A DNA stretch of 64,000 bases from CALAZP01 sp041164265 (GTDB taxonomy: Bacteria; Bacteroidota; Bacteroidia; Chitinophagales; Saprospiraceae): contig JBEAPR010000067.1 in the NCBI GenBank assembly GCA_041164265.1, forward strand, positions 1 to 64,000, read 5' to 3'. Each line of letters begins with the position of its first letter. Position 1 is the stretch's first letter. The position numbers and the translations under genes were made by a program. Below the pieces are notes generated by a model that was not told where the DNA came from, ran no database searches, and worked only from the letters and a program-made list of their open reading frames with translations. Of the stretch, positions 33,786 to 43,265 are shown piece by piece.

Positions 33786-36493
33786 AAGGCTTGATTTATT
33801 CCACTTTGGTTTTTTTTATGGGCACGTTATGGATGAATGCTCAAACTAAGAAACCACTTGATCACCAATCTTTTGATATTTGGAATGAAATAGAAAATAC
33901 CCAAATTTCAAATGACGGTAATTGGGTATCCTATGAGCTTCAGCCTGGTAAAGGAAATTCCAATTTAGGTTTATACAATGGTAAAAATGGTACAACGGTC
34001 CTTTTTGAAAGAGGAAGTGAGGCGGTATTTACCTCTGATAATGAATATTTAATTTTCAAAGTTGTTCCCGATGCAGATACTATAGCCTTTTTGAAGAAGC
34101 AAGAAATAGAAAAGGAAAATTTACCATCAGACACTTTAGTGGTATTTAATTTGAATTCAGGAGAGCAGATTAGAATTGGTGCATTAAAAAAATATTATTG
34201 TTCGCCTTATTGGAAGGAGGGTATGTTATTCGAGTCTCAAGATTCTTTGAAGTGGATGCACTTTAAAACTAAAAAGGTGGGAAGTTTAGGAACCATTGAT
34301 GAAGTGGCTATTTCTAAGGAGAAAGAAAAAGCGCTGCTCGCACGTGAGAATAGTGATTCTGTTCAAAAAGCTGGAATTTTTTTGTGGGAAGCATTTAAGG
34401 ATTCCGTAGCCATTCGTCCAATTCATTTAGTATCTGGTTCCTATGAGCAGCTGACTTTTGGTGATAATGGAAATGCTTTTGCTTTTCTTTTGGATACAGC
34501 AGGGTTAGAATTCAAACCTGATTATTCCTTGTATTATGGATATTCTAATAAACCGGGATTAATGGAATTGAAGAAAGATTCTATTTTACAGTTGCCAAAT
34601 GATTGGGGAATAAGTAAACATGGAAAAATGACGATTGGGTCTAACGACCAAAAAATATTTTTTGGAACTAGTCCTATACCAATAGTAGAGGATCCTGATG
34701 ATGAAAATAAAGTAAGTGTGGAGGTTTGGACCTGGAATGATCCAGTATTGTATACCAGACAAGAAAGTTCTTTAAAAAGAGATAGGGAAAAAACTTTTGG
34801 TGCGGTAGTTTTTTTAGAAAGTAATAGCGGGAGACAATTGGCCTTTGATTCCATACCTCATATGGAAATCATCAATGAGGGGAAAAGCGAGCTAGTTCTA
34901 TTATGGGCTGATGAAGCGTATCAATCTTCTTATGATTATTTAGGAGGACCTGTTTCTAAGGATGTTTACCTGAAAAATATCAAAACTGGAGAATTAGAAA
35001 ATGTGGCTACTGGGTTAAGAGGTACTCCAAGACCATCACCTGCTGGAAAGTTTTTGTATTGGTATGCTTATGAGGATAGTTTATGGATGGCATATCGCAT
35101 AGCGGACAGTAAACTACTCAAAATTGCTGCTAATGAGAATATTCAATTTTATAGAGTTGATGATGATCATCCGGATTTTCCACCTCCTTATGGAATGGCA
35201 GGCTGGACTACTTCTGATGATTTTATTTTACTTTATGATCAATATGATGTTTGGATGCTGGACCCTTCCGGAAGTTTAAAGCCCAATAATCTATCCAATG
35301 GAAGAAAAGACCGAAAAATCGCGAGGTATATTCAAGTTGATCCCGAGCAAAAAGCGATTGAGGAGGTAGCACCTATGTTATTACATTTTGTAGAAGAGGA
35401 TACTAGAAAAGAAGGCTACAAATGGTATAACTTACATACAGGGGTTAAAGATATTGTTAAAGAAGGATCTTTCAAATTGATGCCGCGTCCACTCAAGGCA
35501 AAGAATGCTGATAAATGGGTGTTTACTCGAGAAAATTATCAGACTTTCCCCAATTTGATTTACAGTGATAGGCTGACTACGGAATCTATTATTACTAATG
35601 CCAATCCTCAGCAAGAGGAATATTCGTGGGGTACCATAGAGCATTTCTATTGGACGGGTACGAATGGAGAAAAGCTCCGTGGACTCTTGGCTAAACCAGA
35701 CAATTTTGATCCTAAGGTGAAGTACCCAATGATTGTTAATTTTTATGAAAAAAGTTCTGATGCCTTATTTAATCATAGAGCACCTTTCCCTCATAGATCT
35801 CAAATTAACTATACCTTTTATACGAGCAGAGGGTATTTGGTTTTTAATCCTGACATTCCCTATGAAATTGGGTATCCAGGTGAAAGTGCATATAATGCAG
35901 TAGTGTCCGGGACCATTGCATTAATTGACAAAGGATTTGTGAATGCTGCTAAAATTGGAATTCAAGGGCATAGTTGGGGAGGATACCAAATCGCTCATCT
36001 TTTAACTAAAACTTCCTTGTTTGCATGTGCGGAATCTGGTGCACCAGTAGTTAATATGTTTTCTGCTTATGGGGGAATAAGATGGGGAACAGGTATGAGT
36101 CGCCAGTTTCAATACGAACACACCCAGAGCAGAATTGGAGGCACGATTTGGGAATATCCAATGCGGTTTTGGGAAAATTCACCCCTGTTTTTCTTAGATA
36201 AAGTGAATACCCCTGTTTTAATCTTACATAATGATGAAGATGCTGCTGTTCCATGGTATCAAGGTATAGAGTATTTTATGGGTCTTAGAAGATTGGGTAA
36301 GCCAGCTTGGTTACTCAATTATAATGGAGAACCTCATTGGCCAGTTAAAAGGAAAAATAGATTAGATTTTCAATTGAGAATGCAACAATTTTTTGATCAT
36401 TATCTTCAGGATGCGCCTAAACCTTTATGGATGGAAAAAGGAGTGCCTGCAATTGAAAAAGGGATCCATCAAAATTTGGAGCTAAAGAAATAG
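33782..36493 (+). CDS. Secreted S9-family prolyl oligopeptidase-like peptidase
   Basis: A 903-residue secreted serine peptidase. It has a Sec signal (about 1-20, ending MNAQ), a long N-terminal beta-propeller-like region with repeated SGE/GxW segments, and a C-terminal alpha/beta-hydrolase domain. The nucleophile is Ser731 in QGHSWGGYQIAH, with Asp820 in HNDEDAAVPW and His852 in GEPHWPVK completing the triad. The family cleaves peptides in the periplasm or outside the cell. It is probably a scavenging peptidase in a protein-degrading heterotroph. There is no T9SS C-terminal sorting domain. Confidence 0.92.
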   Translation: MKGLIYSTLVFFMGTLWMNAQTKKPLDHQSFDIWNEIENTQISNDGNWVSYELQPGKGNSNLGLYNGKNGTTVLFERGSEAVFTSDNEYLIFKVVPDADTIAFLKKQEIEKENLPSDTLVVFNLNSGEQIRIGALKKYYCSPYWKEGMLFESQDSLKWMHFKTKKVGSLGTIDEVAISKEKEKALLARENSDSVQKAGIFLWEAFKDSVAIRPIHLVSGSYEQLTFGDNGNAFAFLLDTAGLEFKPDYSLYYGYSNKPGLMELKKDSILQLPNDWGISKHGKMTIGSNDQKIFFGTSPIPIVEDPDDENKVSVEVWTWNDPVLYTRQESSLKRDREKTFGAVVFLESNSGRQLAFDSIPHMEIINEGKSELVLLWADEAYQSSYDYLGGPVSKDVYLKNIKTGELENVATGLRGTPRPSPAGKFLYWYAYEDSLWMAYRIADSKLLKIAANENIQFYRVDDDHPDFPPPYGMAGWTTSDDFILLYDQYDVWMLDPSGSLKPNNLSNGRKDRKIARYIQVDPEQKAIEEVAPMLLHFVEEDTRKEGYKWYNLHTGVKDIVKEGSFKLMPRPLKAKNADKWVFTRENYQTFPNLIYSDRLTTESIITNANPQQEEYSWGTIEHFYWTGTNGEKLRGLLAKPDNFDPKVKYPMIVNFYEKSSDALFNHRAPFPHRSQINYTFYTSRGYLVFNPDIPYEIGYPGESAYNAVVSGTIALIDKGFVNAAKIGIQGHSWGGYQIAHLLTKTSLFACAESGAPVVNMFSAYGGIRWGTGMSRQFQYEHTQSRIGGTIWEYPMRFWENSPLFFLDKVNTPVLILHNDEDAAVPWYQGIEYFMGLRRLGKPAWLLNYNGEPHWPVKRKNRLDFQLRMQQFFDHYLQDAPKPLWMEKGVPAIEKGIHQNLELKK

Positions 36494-36544
36494 AAATAGT
36501 ATAGACGGGTGACATTTGTCATAATTTGAGGTTAACGGTTTAAC

Positions 36545-36552
36545 TAACTTTG
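36545..36552 (+). promoter_or_regulatory. Candidate -7 element before the thioredoxin-fold/Usp pair
   Basis: TAACTTTG matches TAnnTTTG and lies 40 bases before the ATG at 36593. TTTG boxes occur at 36515-36518 and 36525-36528, at 26- and 16-base spacing, neither being the ideal 19-21. Confidence 0.45.
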
Positions 36553-36592
36553 TCTAAATAGGTGGTTAATAGCTACCCGTAATTTTCTATTA

Positions 36593-36850
36593 ATGAATAA
36601 AAAGTTGTTGGTATTTGGCGTAGGTAGTTCTTTAGACAAGGATTTAATGAAAGCTATTGAAGAAGCGGTAAATGAGTTAAATATAACGGTGGATTTAAAA
36701 ACCTTTTCTGATATCCAAAGTTTTTTGAGTTATAAAATCTCAGCTATACCTGCATTGATAGTAGAAGATGAAATTGTAGTTCATGGCAGAGTACCGAGTG
36801 TGTCGGAATTGAAAGCTTATTTAACTACCGATCAGGAGGTTTCCAATTAA
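36593..36850 (+). CDS. Small thioredoxin-fold protein lacking the active-site cysteines
   Basis: An 85-residue protein resembling the TM0996/MTH895-type small thioredoxins: a first strand LLVFGVG, then helix KDLMKAIEEAVNELNI, a cis-Pro region ISAIPALIVEDEIVVHG and VPSVSELKAYL. At the redox site, where the family has GxGCxxC, this protein has GVGSSLDKD, and it contains no cysteine at all. It therefore cannot act as a dithiol reductase. A structural, binding or regulatory role is inferred. It is 26 bases upstream of the universal stress protein gene, probably on the same transcript. Confidence 0.75.
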   Translation: MNKKLLVFGVGSSLDKDLMKAIEEAVNELNITVDLKTFSDIQSFLSYKISAIPALIVEDEIVVHGRVPSVSELKAYLTTDQEVSN

Positions 36851-36876
36851 AATTAATTTGGTAAATTGTGTAGGCT

Positions 36877-37713
36877 ATGAAAAGAATTTTATTTCCTACT
36901 GATTTTTCAGAAAGTGCGCATAATGCATTCTATTACGCATTGAGACTAGCTCATAAGTTTGAGGCATCTATTACAGTATTGCATATTTTCCATAAACCCG
37001 AAATTCGTTCACTGTATGTACCTAAGGCTTTAGAAGATTTTTACAAATCTTATGACCTCCAACAATTTGCTAATTTCAAAGATAAAATTCCAGTTCTAAA
37101 TAATTTGGCAGAGGAAAAAGGTTTTGGTCACATACCTATTAACTATGCTCTTAAAGAAGGGAACAATGAGGTAGACCTCATCATTTCTTTTGCGGAAAAT
37201 CAAAGTTTTGACCAAATCATTATGGGAACAACTGGTGCGGGTTTTTTAAAAGAGGTGTTTCTGGGAAGTATAGCTGGAGAAGTTCTTGAAAATGCAACTT
37301 GTCCAGTTTTAACAGTTCCTGTGGAAGCTCAATTTGATGGACATATTAATCGCATGGCTTTTGCATCGGATTTTAGTGATTATTCCCTGCAACAATTACC
37401 TAAGGCTATAAGCTTTGCTAAAACCTTTGAGGCTCAATTATATGTTTTGAATGTCGATATGTCGCATACTGCTGAATTTTCTCAAAAGATTTCTAATATC
37501 AAAGATGCCTATTTGAAAGAACCTCATTTATATGTAGAAATTCTATCAGGTAATGATGTTAGTGATACTTTGAGTAATTATCTGGCAGAAAATGCTATTG
37601 ATTTTCTTTTAATGGCTACTCATAAGAGAAATTGGTTAGCGGAAATGTTCCAGTACAGCAGAACTAAGAATATGGCTGTTCATAGCAATGTTCCTGTTAT
37701 GGCACTTAAATAA
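36877..37713 (+). CDS. Tandem universal stress protein (UspA-like)
   Basis: A 278-residue protein of two fused Usp domains. Domain 1 begins MKRILFPTDFSESAHNAF and carries the ATP-binding pattern GTTGAGFLKEVFLGSIAGEV followed by CPVLTVP. Domain 2 begins MAFASDFSDYS and ends NVPVMALK with a poor glycine motif, so only domain 1 probably binds ATP. It is cytoplasmic. Usp proteins are induced by starvation and stress. It probably forms a two-gene unit with the Cys-less thioredoxin-fold protein. Confidence 0.9.
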   Translation: MKRILFPTDFSESAHNAFYYALRLAHKFEASITVLHIFHKPEIRSLYVPKALEDFYKSYDLQQFANFKDKIPVLNNLAEEKGFGHIPINYALKEGNNEVDLIISFAENQSFDQIIMGTTGAGFLKEVFLGSIAGEVLENATCPVLTVPVEAQFDGHINRMAFASDFSDYSLQQLPKAISFAKTFEAQLYVLNVDMSHTAEFSQKISNIKDAYLKEPHLYVEILSGNDVSDTLSNYLAENAIDFLLMATHKRNWLAEMFQYSRTKNMAVHSNVPVMALK

Positions 37714-37789
37714 GCCAATTAAAGTTTTGTTAAATATCCAAAAAGGAAAAGAAGAGACAAAATTTTACGTTATAAACTAAAAACTAACC

Positions 37790-38386
37790 ATGAACAGAAC
37801 AAGAATTATAATGCTCCTATTGGTAGCCACTTTTTGTTTGCCTTTTTTAACAAAGGGACAGATTAAAATTAATCCTAAATTAGGCGTTAACGCTTCCAAT
37901 TTGGAAACTGATATTAGAGATTTGACAGCTGAAGCTCGAGTCGGGTGGAATTTAGGTCTAGACCTTAGAATGGGAGGTGGCATGTTCTTCTTTAATCCAG
38001 GTATTCATTATTATAGTTTTGCTGCTGATTTAACTCCCAATATTACATCTCAAACAAATTTTGATGTGAGAAATCAGACCACTATTCAAAATATAAAGGT
38101 TCCTGTCAATATTGGAATTAACTTAACCGGAAGTGGTGGATTGTTAAATATTTGGGTCAAAGGAGGAGGTTCTGCCAATTTTTTTGGTGGTGTTAAACAA
38201 GTCGATGGGTCTTCTTTGGTATCTGATGATTTTTCGAAAGTAAATTTCGGCTTGAATTTAGGGGTTGGTGTGGATGTTTTGCTTTTCACCATTGATGCAA
38301 CTTATGAATTAGGTCAAACTAATTTCTTCGCTGAAGGTGATAGCCGTAATAATATGTTAACCGTTAGTGCCGGAATTAAATTTTAG
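37790..38386 (+). CDS. Outer-membrane beta-barrel protein (PorT/OmpA-barrel-like)
   Basis: A 198-residue protein with a Sec signal (about 1-24, ending TKGQ) and eight or so predicted antiparallel strands, starting INPKLGVNASNL and ending LTVSAGIKF with a C-terminal Phe. It matches the general Bacteroidota 'outer membrane beta-barrel' (OMP_b-brl) family. The function is unknown. It is transcribed alone, with a strong terminator directly downstream. Confidence 0.85.
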   Translation: MNRTRIIMLLLVATFCLPFLTKGQIKINPKLGVNASNLETDIRDLTAEARVGWNLGLDLRMGGGMFFFNPGIHYYSFAADLTPNITSQTNFDVRNQTTIQNIKVPVNIGINLTGSGGLLNIWVKGGGSANFFGGVKQVDGSSLVSDDFSKVNFGLNLGVGVDVLLFTIDATYELGQTNFFAEGDSRNNMLTVSAGIKF

Positions 38387-38413
38387 GAATCTTTTATTGT
38401 AATATTTCTTTTA

Positions 38414-38457
38414 ACAAAAGGCATTACTTGAATTATCAGGTAATGCCTTTTGTTTTA
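38414..38457 (+). terminator. Strong rho-independent terminator
   Basis: ACAAAAGGCATTAC (38414-38427) and GTAATGCCTTTTGT (38440-38453) form a perfect 14-base-pair stem with a 12-base loop, ending in a short T run. It closes the outer-membrane barrel gene 28 bases after its stop. Confidence 0.9.
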
Positions 38458-38552
38458 TATTTAAAAAATAGTAAATCAATTATTTATATATATTATTTTT
38501 TATTTCAAACCCTTCAACTGATAGTTTTTTTTAAATTTATCACATCACTCAT

Positions 38553-38582
38553 ATTGTAAAAAAAATTAATATTGTATCTTTG
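38553..38582 (+). promoter_or_regulatory. Promoter candidate of the small winged-helix gene
   Basis: TATCTTTG (38575-38582) matches the -7 consensus. ATTG (38553-38556) lies 18 bases upstream as a -33-like box. It would give a leader of roughly 70 bases. Confidence 0.45.
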
Positions 38583-38658
38583 AATTGCACTTTTAAAACA
38601 GGTGTTCATCCCCCACATTTTTAAAATAATTTCAGTATTTTTTATTGAGCAACAATAG

Positions 38659-38973
38659 ATGAGCACTCAGAACACTATTTCTATTTCCGGTAAAAACAAA
38701 ATTGACACAGCGCTAACGGTGTTAAAAGTTCTCAACAAGGAAATGATAAAAAAAATAATTTTTTACTTTTCAAATTCTGGTTCAGCTACTATAGAAGAAC
38801 TCGTTGAATATTCAGGTTGGTCCCAAGAAAAAGTAAAACGCCTCTTAAATCAATTACTAAAGATTAAGGTCATTTATTTGAAAGACAAATTCTATCTGGA
38901 TTACGGTAGAATGGAAGAAATCTTTAGAATTGCTAAACTTTTAGGTAATTATCCTAAGTCCATTCCTGAATAA
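38659..38973 (+). CDS. Small winged-helix (ArsR-like) putative DNA-binding protein
   Basis: A 104-residue protein. Residues about 28-85 look like a winged helix: MIKKIIFYFSNSGSATIEEL, then a recognition helix SQEKVKRLLNQLLKI and a wing VIYLKDKFYLDYGR. There are no metal-binding Cys/His, so it is not a metal-sensing ArsR. It may be a transcription factor of the MarR/ArsR superfamily; the target is unknown. It is transcribed alone. Its last 25 bases overlap the convergent DinB gene. Confidence 0.75.
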   Translation: MSTQNTISISGKNKIDTALTVLKVLNKEMIKKIIFYFSNSGSATIEELVEYSGWSQEKVKRLLNQLLKIKVIYLKDKFYLDYGRMEEIFRIAKLLGNYPKSIPE

Positions 38974-39455
38974 TATCCAGTATCAATATTTTTTAGTGCT
39001 TTTGTTTGAAAGGTAATTTGACCTACATGGTATGAAAAATGTTCAATGACGTGAACGATTATGGAAAGGCCATATTCTTCAAATCCCTGAACATGGTATT
39101 TTAGTATTAGTTTTTCTTTGTTTAGTTGTTTCAGAGCTAGGGTTATCTGATCAGACAATTGGTTTAACTTTTCAAAAAGCTCTTCTTTTGATATATTTTG
39201 TTGAGGCGTAAATTCTAAACTTCTATTTCTTGTATCCGGATAATTTAGAAAAGGAGCGATCAACCATTGAGTTACATTTCCTTCCAGATGTAGAATTAAA
39301 TTACCTATGCTATTAGAATTGGTATTAGGACTGAGCCAAATTTCTGCTTCACTTAAATAACCCAAACATTTAGAGATTCTAGGGATAGACTCTTCTAAAA
39401 GCCTTCTTTTTAGCTCTTGAGCTAAAATTTCGAATTGTAACTGAGAAATATCCAA
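38949..39455 (-). CDS. DinB-family protein
   Basis: A 168-residue four-helix-bundle protein of the DinB/YfiT (DUF1572-like) superfamily. The metal-site histidines are visible in NLILHLEGNVTQW and in HVIEHFSYHVGQI. These proteins bind a divalent metal and some act as thiol S-transferases. No ATG precedes the conserved region; TTG at 39455 is the only suitable start after the in-frame stop. It follows fabG on the same strand and converges with the winged-helix gene, overlapping by 25 bases. Confidence 0.85.
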   Translation of the reverse strand: MDISQLQFEILAQELKRRLLEESIPRISKCLGYLSEAEIWLSPNTNSNSIGNLILHLEGNVTQWLIAPFLNYPDTRNRSLEFTPQQNISKEELFEKLNQLSDQITLALKQLNKEKLILKYHVQGFEEYGLSIIVHVIEHFSYHVGQITFQTKALKNIDTGYYSGMDLG

Positions 39456-39468
39456 ACCAACATTGTAT

Positions 39469-40215
39469 TTAAGTGGTCATAGCACCACAGATACTAATAG
39501 TTTGACCGGAAATGAAAGATGCATTATCAGAAGCTAGGAATACACATAAATCGGCAACCTCTTCTGCTTTCCCTAGTCTTTTCAAAGGTATATTAGCTAG
39601 ATAAGCTGATTTGGTTTCCTCATTCAATTCGTCGGTCATCTCTGTTTCAATAAACCCTGGAGCTATTGCATTACATCGGATATTTCTACTGCCCATTTCT
39701 TTTGCAATGGATTTTGTAAATCCAAATATTCCTGCTTTGGATGCTGCATAATTTGATTGTCCAGCATTACCTGTAATTCCAACAACAGAGCTGATATTGA
39801 TTATAGAACCTCCACCTGATTTCATCATTGGTCGGATACTGTGTTTGGTTAAGTTAAATACACTTTTTAGGTTGACCTCTATCACTTGGTCCCACTGCTC
39901 TTCTGTCATCCGCAACAATAAGGTATCTTTTGTAATACCCGCATTGTTAATCAAAATATCAATTCCTCCTAATTCTTTGACCACCTCATTGACCAATTGA
40001 TTAGCTGCTTCGAAATTAGAGGCATCTGAAGAAAGAGCGATTACTTTACCTTCGGTTTTTCCTAATGATTGTATTAATTGTTCTGCTTCTACTTTAGAAG
40101 ATCTATAGGTAAAAGCTACGTGTGCACCATTTTCAGCAAAAGTTTTAACAATTGCAGCACCGATGCCTCTGGAACCTCCGGTAATAAGTGTATTTTTTCC
40201 TTTTAATGAAATCAT
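39469..40215 (-). CDS. fabG: 3-oxoacyl-[ACP] reductase FabG
   Basis: A 248-residue short-chain dehydrogenase/reductase from the ATG at 40215 (MISLKGKNTLITGG); an ATG six codons upstream is less likely. It reduces 3-oxoacyl-ACP in fatty acid synthesis with NADPH. TGGSRGIGAA is the cofactor loop, NNAGIT follows, and the Ser-Tyr-Lys triad lies in ISSVVGITGNAGQSNYAASK. The C-terminal FISGQTISICGAM is typical of FabG. No other fab genes are adjacent. It starts 34 bases after uvrA on the same strand. Confidence 0.92.
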   Translation of the reverse strand: MISLKGKNTLITGGSRGIGAAIVKTFAENGAHVAFTYRSSKVEAEQLIQSLGKTEGKVIALSSDASNFEAANQLVNEVVKELGGIDILINNAGITKDTLLLRMTEEQWDQVIEVNLKSVFNLTKHSIRPMMKSGGGSIINISSVVGITGNAGQSNYAASKAGIFGFTKSIAKEMGSRNIRCNAIAPGFIETEMTDELNEETKSAYLANIPLKRLGKAEEVADLCVFLASDNASFISGQTISICGAMTT

Positions 40216-40248
40216 GATGTAAGATTTTATCAAAAATAGCCTTTCATT

Positions 40249-43062
40249 TTACGAAATAGTTATTTTTTCCTTTAAAAATGCTCCTGTATATGATTTGGAA
40301 CAACTTATTAATTCTTCTGGAGGTCCTTCGAAAAGCAAATATCCTCCATTAATTCCGCCATCTGGACCTAAATCAATTACCCAATCAGCACATTTTATTA
40401 TATCGAGATTGTGTTCTACAATAACAACAGAATGTCCATTTTCAATCAAATTATTAAAGGCGTCAAGGAGCTTTTTAATATCGTGAAAATGAAGCCCAGT
40501 TGTAGGTTCATCAAAAATAAATAAGAGATGTTCATCTTGTTTTTCCCTTCCAATAAAGGAAGCTAGTTTGACGCGTTGAGCTTCTCCTCCAGAAAGGGTA
40601 CTAGATGATTGCCCTAATTTGATATAACCTAAGCCAACTTTTTCTAAAGGCAATAATTTATAATAGATTTCTTTTTCGTCTTCGAAGAATTGTAAAGCTT
40701 CTTCTACACTCATATCTAAAATGTCTGCGATATTCTTTTCCTTATAAGTGACTTCAAGAACCTCTTTTTTAAATCTTTTTCCTTCGCAATTTTCACACTG
40801 TAGTCTAATATCTGCAAGGAATTGCATTTCAATAATTTGCTCTCCTTCTCCTTTGCATAAATCGCATCTTCCGCCATCTACATTAAAAGAAAAATGTTTA
40901 GGCTTATATCCTCTGATGTGGGAAATTTGCCTATCTGCCATGAGCTGCCTGATGGAATCGTAAGCTTTTACATAAGTCACAGGATTGCTTCTCGAAGATT
41001 TGCCAATGGGATGTTGGTTGACCATTTCTATTCCGGTTATGGAAGAAAGTGAACCTGTTAACTGTTCAAAACTACCTGGAGATTTTTTAGTGGGTAAATC
41101 TAAGTGGCTAAGTAATGCCGGATATAAAATATCTTTAATTAAGCTGGTTTTTCCAGATCCGGATACACCAGACACCACCGTCATTACTTCTAGTGGAATT
41201 TGAACATCTATATTTTTGAGGTTGTTTTGCCTGGCACCTGTTATTTTAATAAAGCGTTTGGGCGTTCTTCTAGATAAGGGAAGTGGAATTTTTAATTTTC
41301 CATTTAAATAGGAAGTTGTTAAAGAGTCTTCTTTTGTATAGGTGGAAATTTGTGAAAAAGGACCTGCAAAGACTACCCTGCCTCCGTGTATTCCTGCACC
41401 AGGTCCTATATCTACAAGGTAATCAGCGTTTCTTATAAGGTCTTCTTCATGTTCAACTACGATAACCGTATTGCCCTTGTCTCTTAACACCTTTAGTACT
41501 TCTACTAATCGCGAAGTATCTTTAGGGTGAAGCCCTACACTTGGTTCATCAAGTATATACATAGAATTAGTTAGGTGGGAACCTAACATTCTTGTGAGAT
41601 TTATTCTCTGTGTTTCCCCCCCCGAAAGGGTAGAAGATAATCTGTTTAGCGTTAAATAATTTAATCCAAGTTGTAGCATAAAATCTAATCGAGTATGAAT
41701 TTCGAGTAAGATTCTTTTAGCAATTTTTTGATCGTAGGAATTGAAGGAAAGACCTGAAAAGAACTGATATAACTGATCCACTGGTAGTTCCACTAAATCA
41801 CCAATACTCTTATCTGCTATTTTGACAAACAAAGCTTCTTCTCTCAATCTGGAACCATCACAGACGGGACATTTTGTTCTTCCCCTGTATCTAGCTAACA
41901 TGACCCTATTTTGTATTTTATATAATTTCTCTTGTAATTCTTCAAAAAAGGAATCAATTCCTGCAAAGAATTGATTGCCTCTCCAAAGAAGTTTTCTCTG
42001 TGATTTGGATAGCTCTTGATAAGGAGTATGAATAGGGAAATCAAATAGATGGGCATTTTCTATAAGTTGATTCAGCCATTGCCCATATTTTTCTCCTTTC
42101 CAGCAAACAATTGCTTCTTCGTAAACTGATAAGGAGGGATTGGGAACTACTTTTTTTTCATCAATGCCCATAACCATGCTAAATCCCTCACATTTGGGGC
42201 AAGCTCCGTATGGATTGTTAAAATTGAATAGATGCGGAGTAGGTTCTGGAAAAGTTTTTCCATTTAATTCAAACCTATTATTAAAGTCTTTAATTTCTCC
42301 CGAATCTGTCCACACCAAACAAGTTCCATTAGATTCCGAGAAAGCTGTTAAAATAGAGTCTGCTATTCTATTAACCAATCCTTCATCCCCATTTCGGTAA
42401 ACCAATCTATCAATGATCAACATGATATGGTCATTATTCGGCAATACTTCTTCTTTATCCAAAATTGACTGGATATCAAAAGTTTTGTTACCACTAAAGA
42501 TTCGTGTAAATCCTTTTTGCAGCGCCAAAGTCAGTAGTTTACCTATAGAATCTCCTCTTGATAAGGGACTAAATATTTGGATTTTTGTCCCATCCTTTAA
42601 TCCTTTTATGAAATCTACTACATCGCTAACCTCATTTTTTCTGACTTCTTCTCCAGATTCTGGATCATAGGTTTTTCCTATTCTAGCATACAATAGTCTC
42701 AAAAAATCATAAATTTCAGTCAAAGTCCCTACCGTTGAACGGGCATTTCGTGTCGTTACCTTTTGCTCTATCGCAATAGCAGGGCAAATCCCTTTTATAA
42801 AGTCAACTTCAGGCTTTTTCATCCGCATCAAAAACTGCCTGGCATATGAAGAAAGGCTTTCTACATAGCGTCTTTGGCCTTCAGCAAACAACGTATCTAT
42901 AGTTAGAGAAGATTTCCCAGAACCGGATACACCAGTAAATACAACCAATTTATTTTTTGGAATACCTATTTCAATATTTGATAAATTATTGGCTCTTGCT
43001 CCTTTTATATGGATAAAGTTAGCTCCTTTTATATCGCTTAATTTCGTGGGGATTTGTTGCAT
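40249..43062 (-). CDS. uvrA: Excinuclease ABC subunit UvrA
   Basis: A 937-residue DNA-damage recognition ATPase of nucleotide excision repair. Two ABC modules are intact: Walker A GVSGSGKSSL near the N-terminus and GVSGSGKTSL in the second half. Signatures LSGGETQRINLTR and LSGGEAQRVKLAS and Walker B ILDEPSVGLHP and IFDEPTTGLHF are all present. Zinc-finger Cys pairs occur at CPKCEG, CPVCDG and CDLCKGEG/CENCEGK. Length is standard. It is transcribed alone or with fabG; its upstream region is shared with the divergent sigma-factor gene. Confidence 0.98.
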   Translation of the reverse strand: MQQIPTKLSDIKGANFIHIKGARANNLSNIEIGIPKNKLVVFTGVSGSGKSSLTIDTLFAEGQRRYVESLSSYARQFLMRMKKPEVDFIKGICPAIAIEQKVTTRNARSTVGTLTEIYDFLRLLYARIGKTYDPESGEEVRKNEVSDVVDFIKGLKDGTKIQIFSPLSRGDSIGKLLTLALQKGFTRIFSGNKTFDIQSILDKEEVLPNNDHIMLIIDRLVYRNGDEGLVNRIADSILTAFSESNGTCLVWTDSGEIKDFNNRFELNGKTFPEPTPHLFNFNNPYGACPKCEGFSMVMGIDEKKVVPNPSLSVYEEAIVCWKGEKYGQWLNQLIENAHLFDFPIHTPYQELSKSQRKLLWRGNQFFAGIDSFFEELQEKLYKIQNRVMLARYRGRTKCPVCDGSRLREEALFVKIADKSIGDLVELPVDQLYQFFSGLSFNSYDQKIAKRILLEIHTRLDFMLQLGLNYLTLNRLSSTLSGGETQRINLTRMLGSHLTNSMYILDEPSVGLHPKDTSRLVEVLKVLRDKGNTVIVVEHEEDLIRNADYLVDIGPGAGIHGGRVVFAGPFSQISTYTKEDSLTTSYLNGKLKIPLPLSRRTPKRFIKITGARQNNLKNIDVQIPLEVMTVVSGVSGSGKTSLIKDILYPALLSHLDLPTKKSPGSFEQLTGSLSSITGIEMVNQHPIGKSSRSNPVTYVKAYDSIRQLMADRQISHIRGYKPKHFSFNVDGGRCDLCKGEGEQIIEMQFLADIRLQCENCEGKRFKKEVLEVTYKEKNIADILDMSVEEALQFFEDEKEIYYKLLPLEKVGLGYIKLGQSSSTLSGGEAQRVKLASFIGREKQDEHLLFIFDEPTTGLHFHDIKKLLDAFNNLIENGHSVVIVEHNLDIIKCADWVIDLGPDGGINGGYLLFEGPPEELISCSKSYTGAFLKEKITIS

Positions 43063-43141
43063 AGTTCTTTATTGCCGCATTTAATGAAAAGTAAACTCAA
43101 TAAATGACTTTATTGTTTTTTTACTTCAAGGGAGAAAAAAT

Positions 43142-43173
43142 ATTGAAATAGATAAAAAAAAGACTTATATTTG
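43142..43173 (+). promoter_or_regulatory. Bacteroidota-type promoter of the sigma-factor gene
   Basis: ATTG (43142-43145) as the -33 box and TATATTTG (43166-43173) as the -7 box are separated by exactly 20 bases, the preferred spacing. Transcription would begin near 43180, giving a leader of about 85 bases before the ATG at 43266. Confidence 0.6.
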
Positions 43174-43265
43174 ACTCTCATTTTGATCACAAACTAAAAT
43201 TTAACTATTTGATTTAGACATCTACACTAAATAAGTACGAAAACAAATTTAAATCTCTATTTAGT

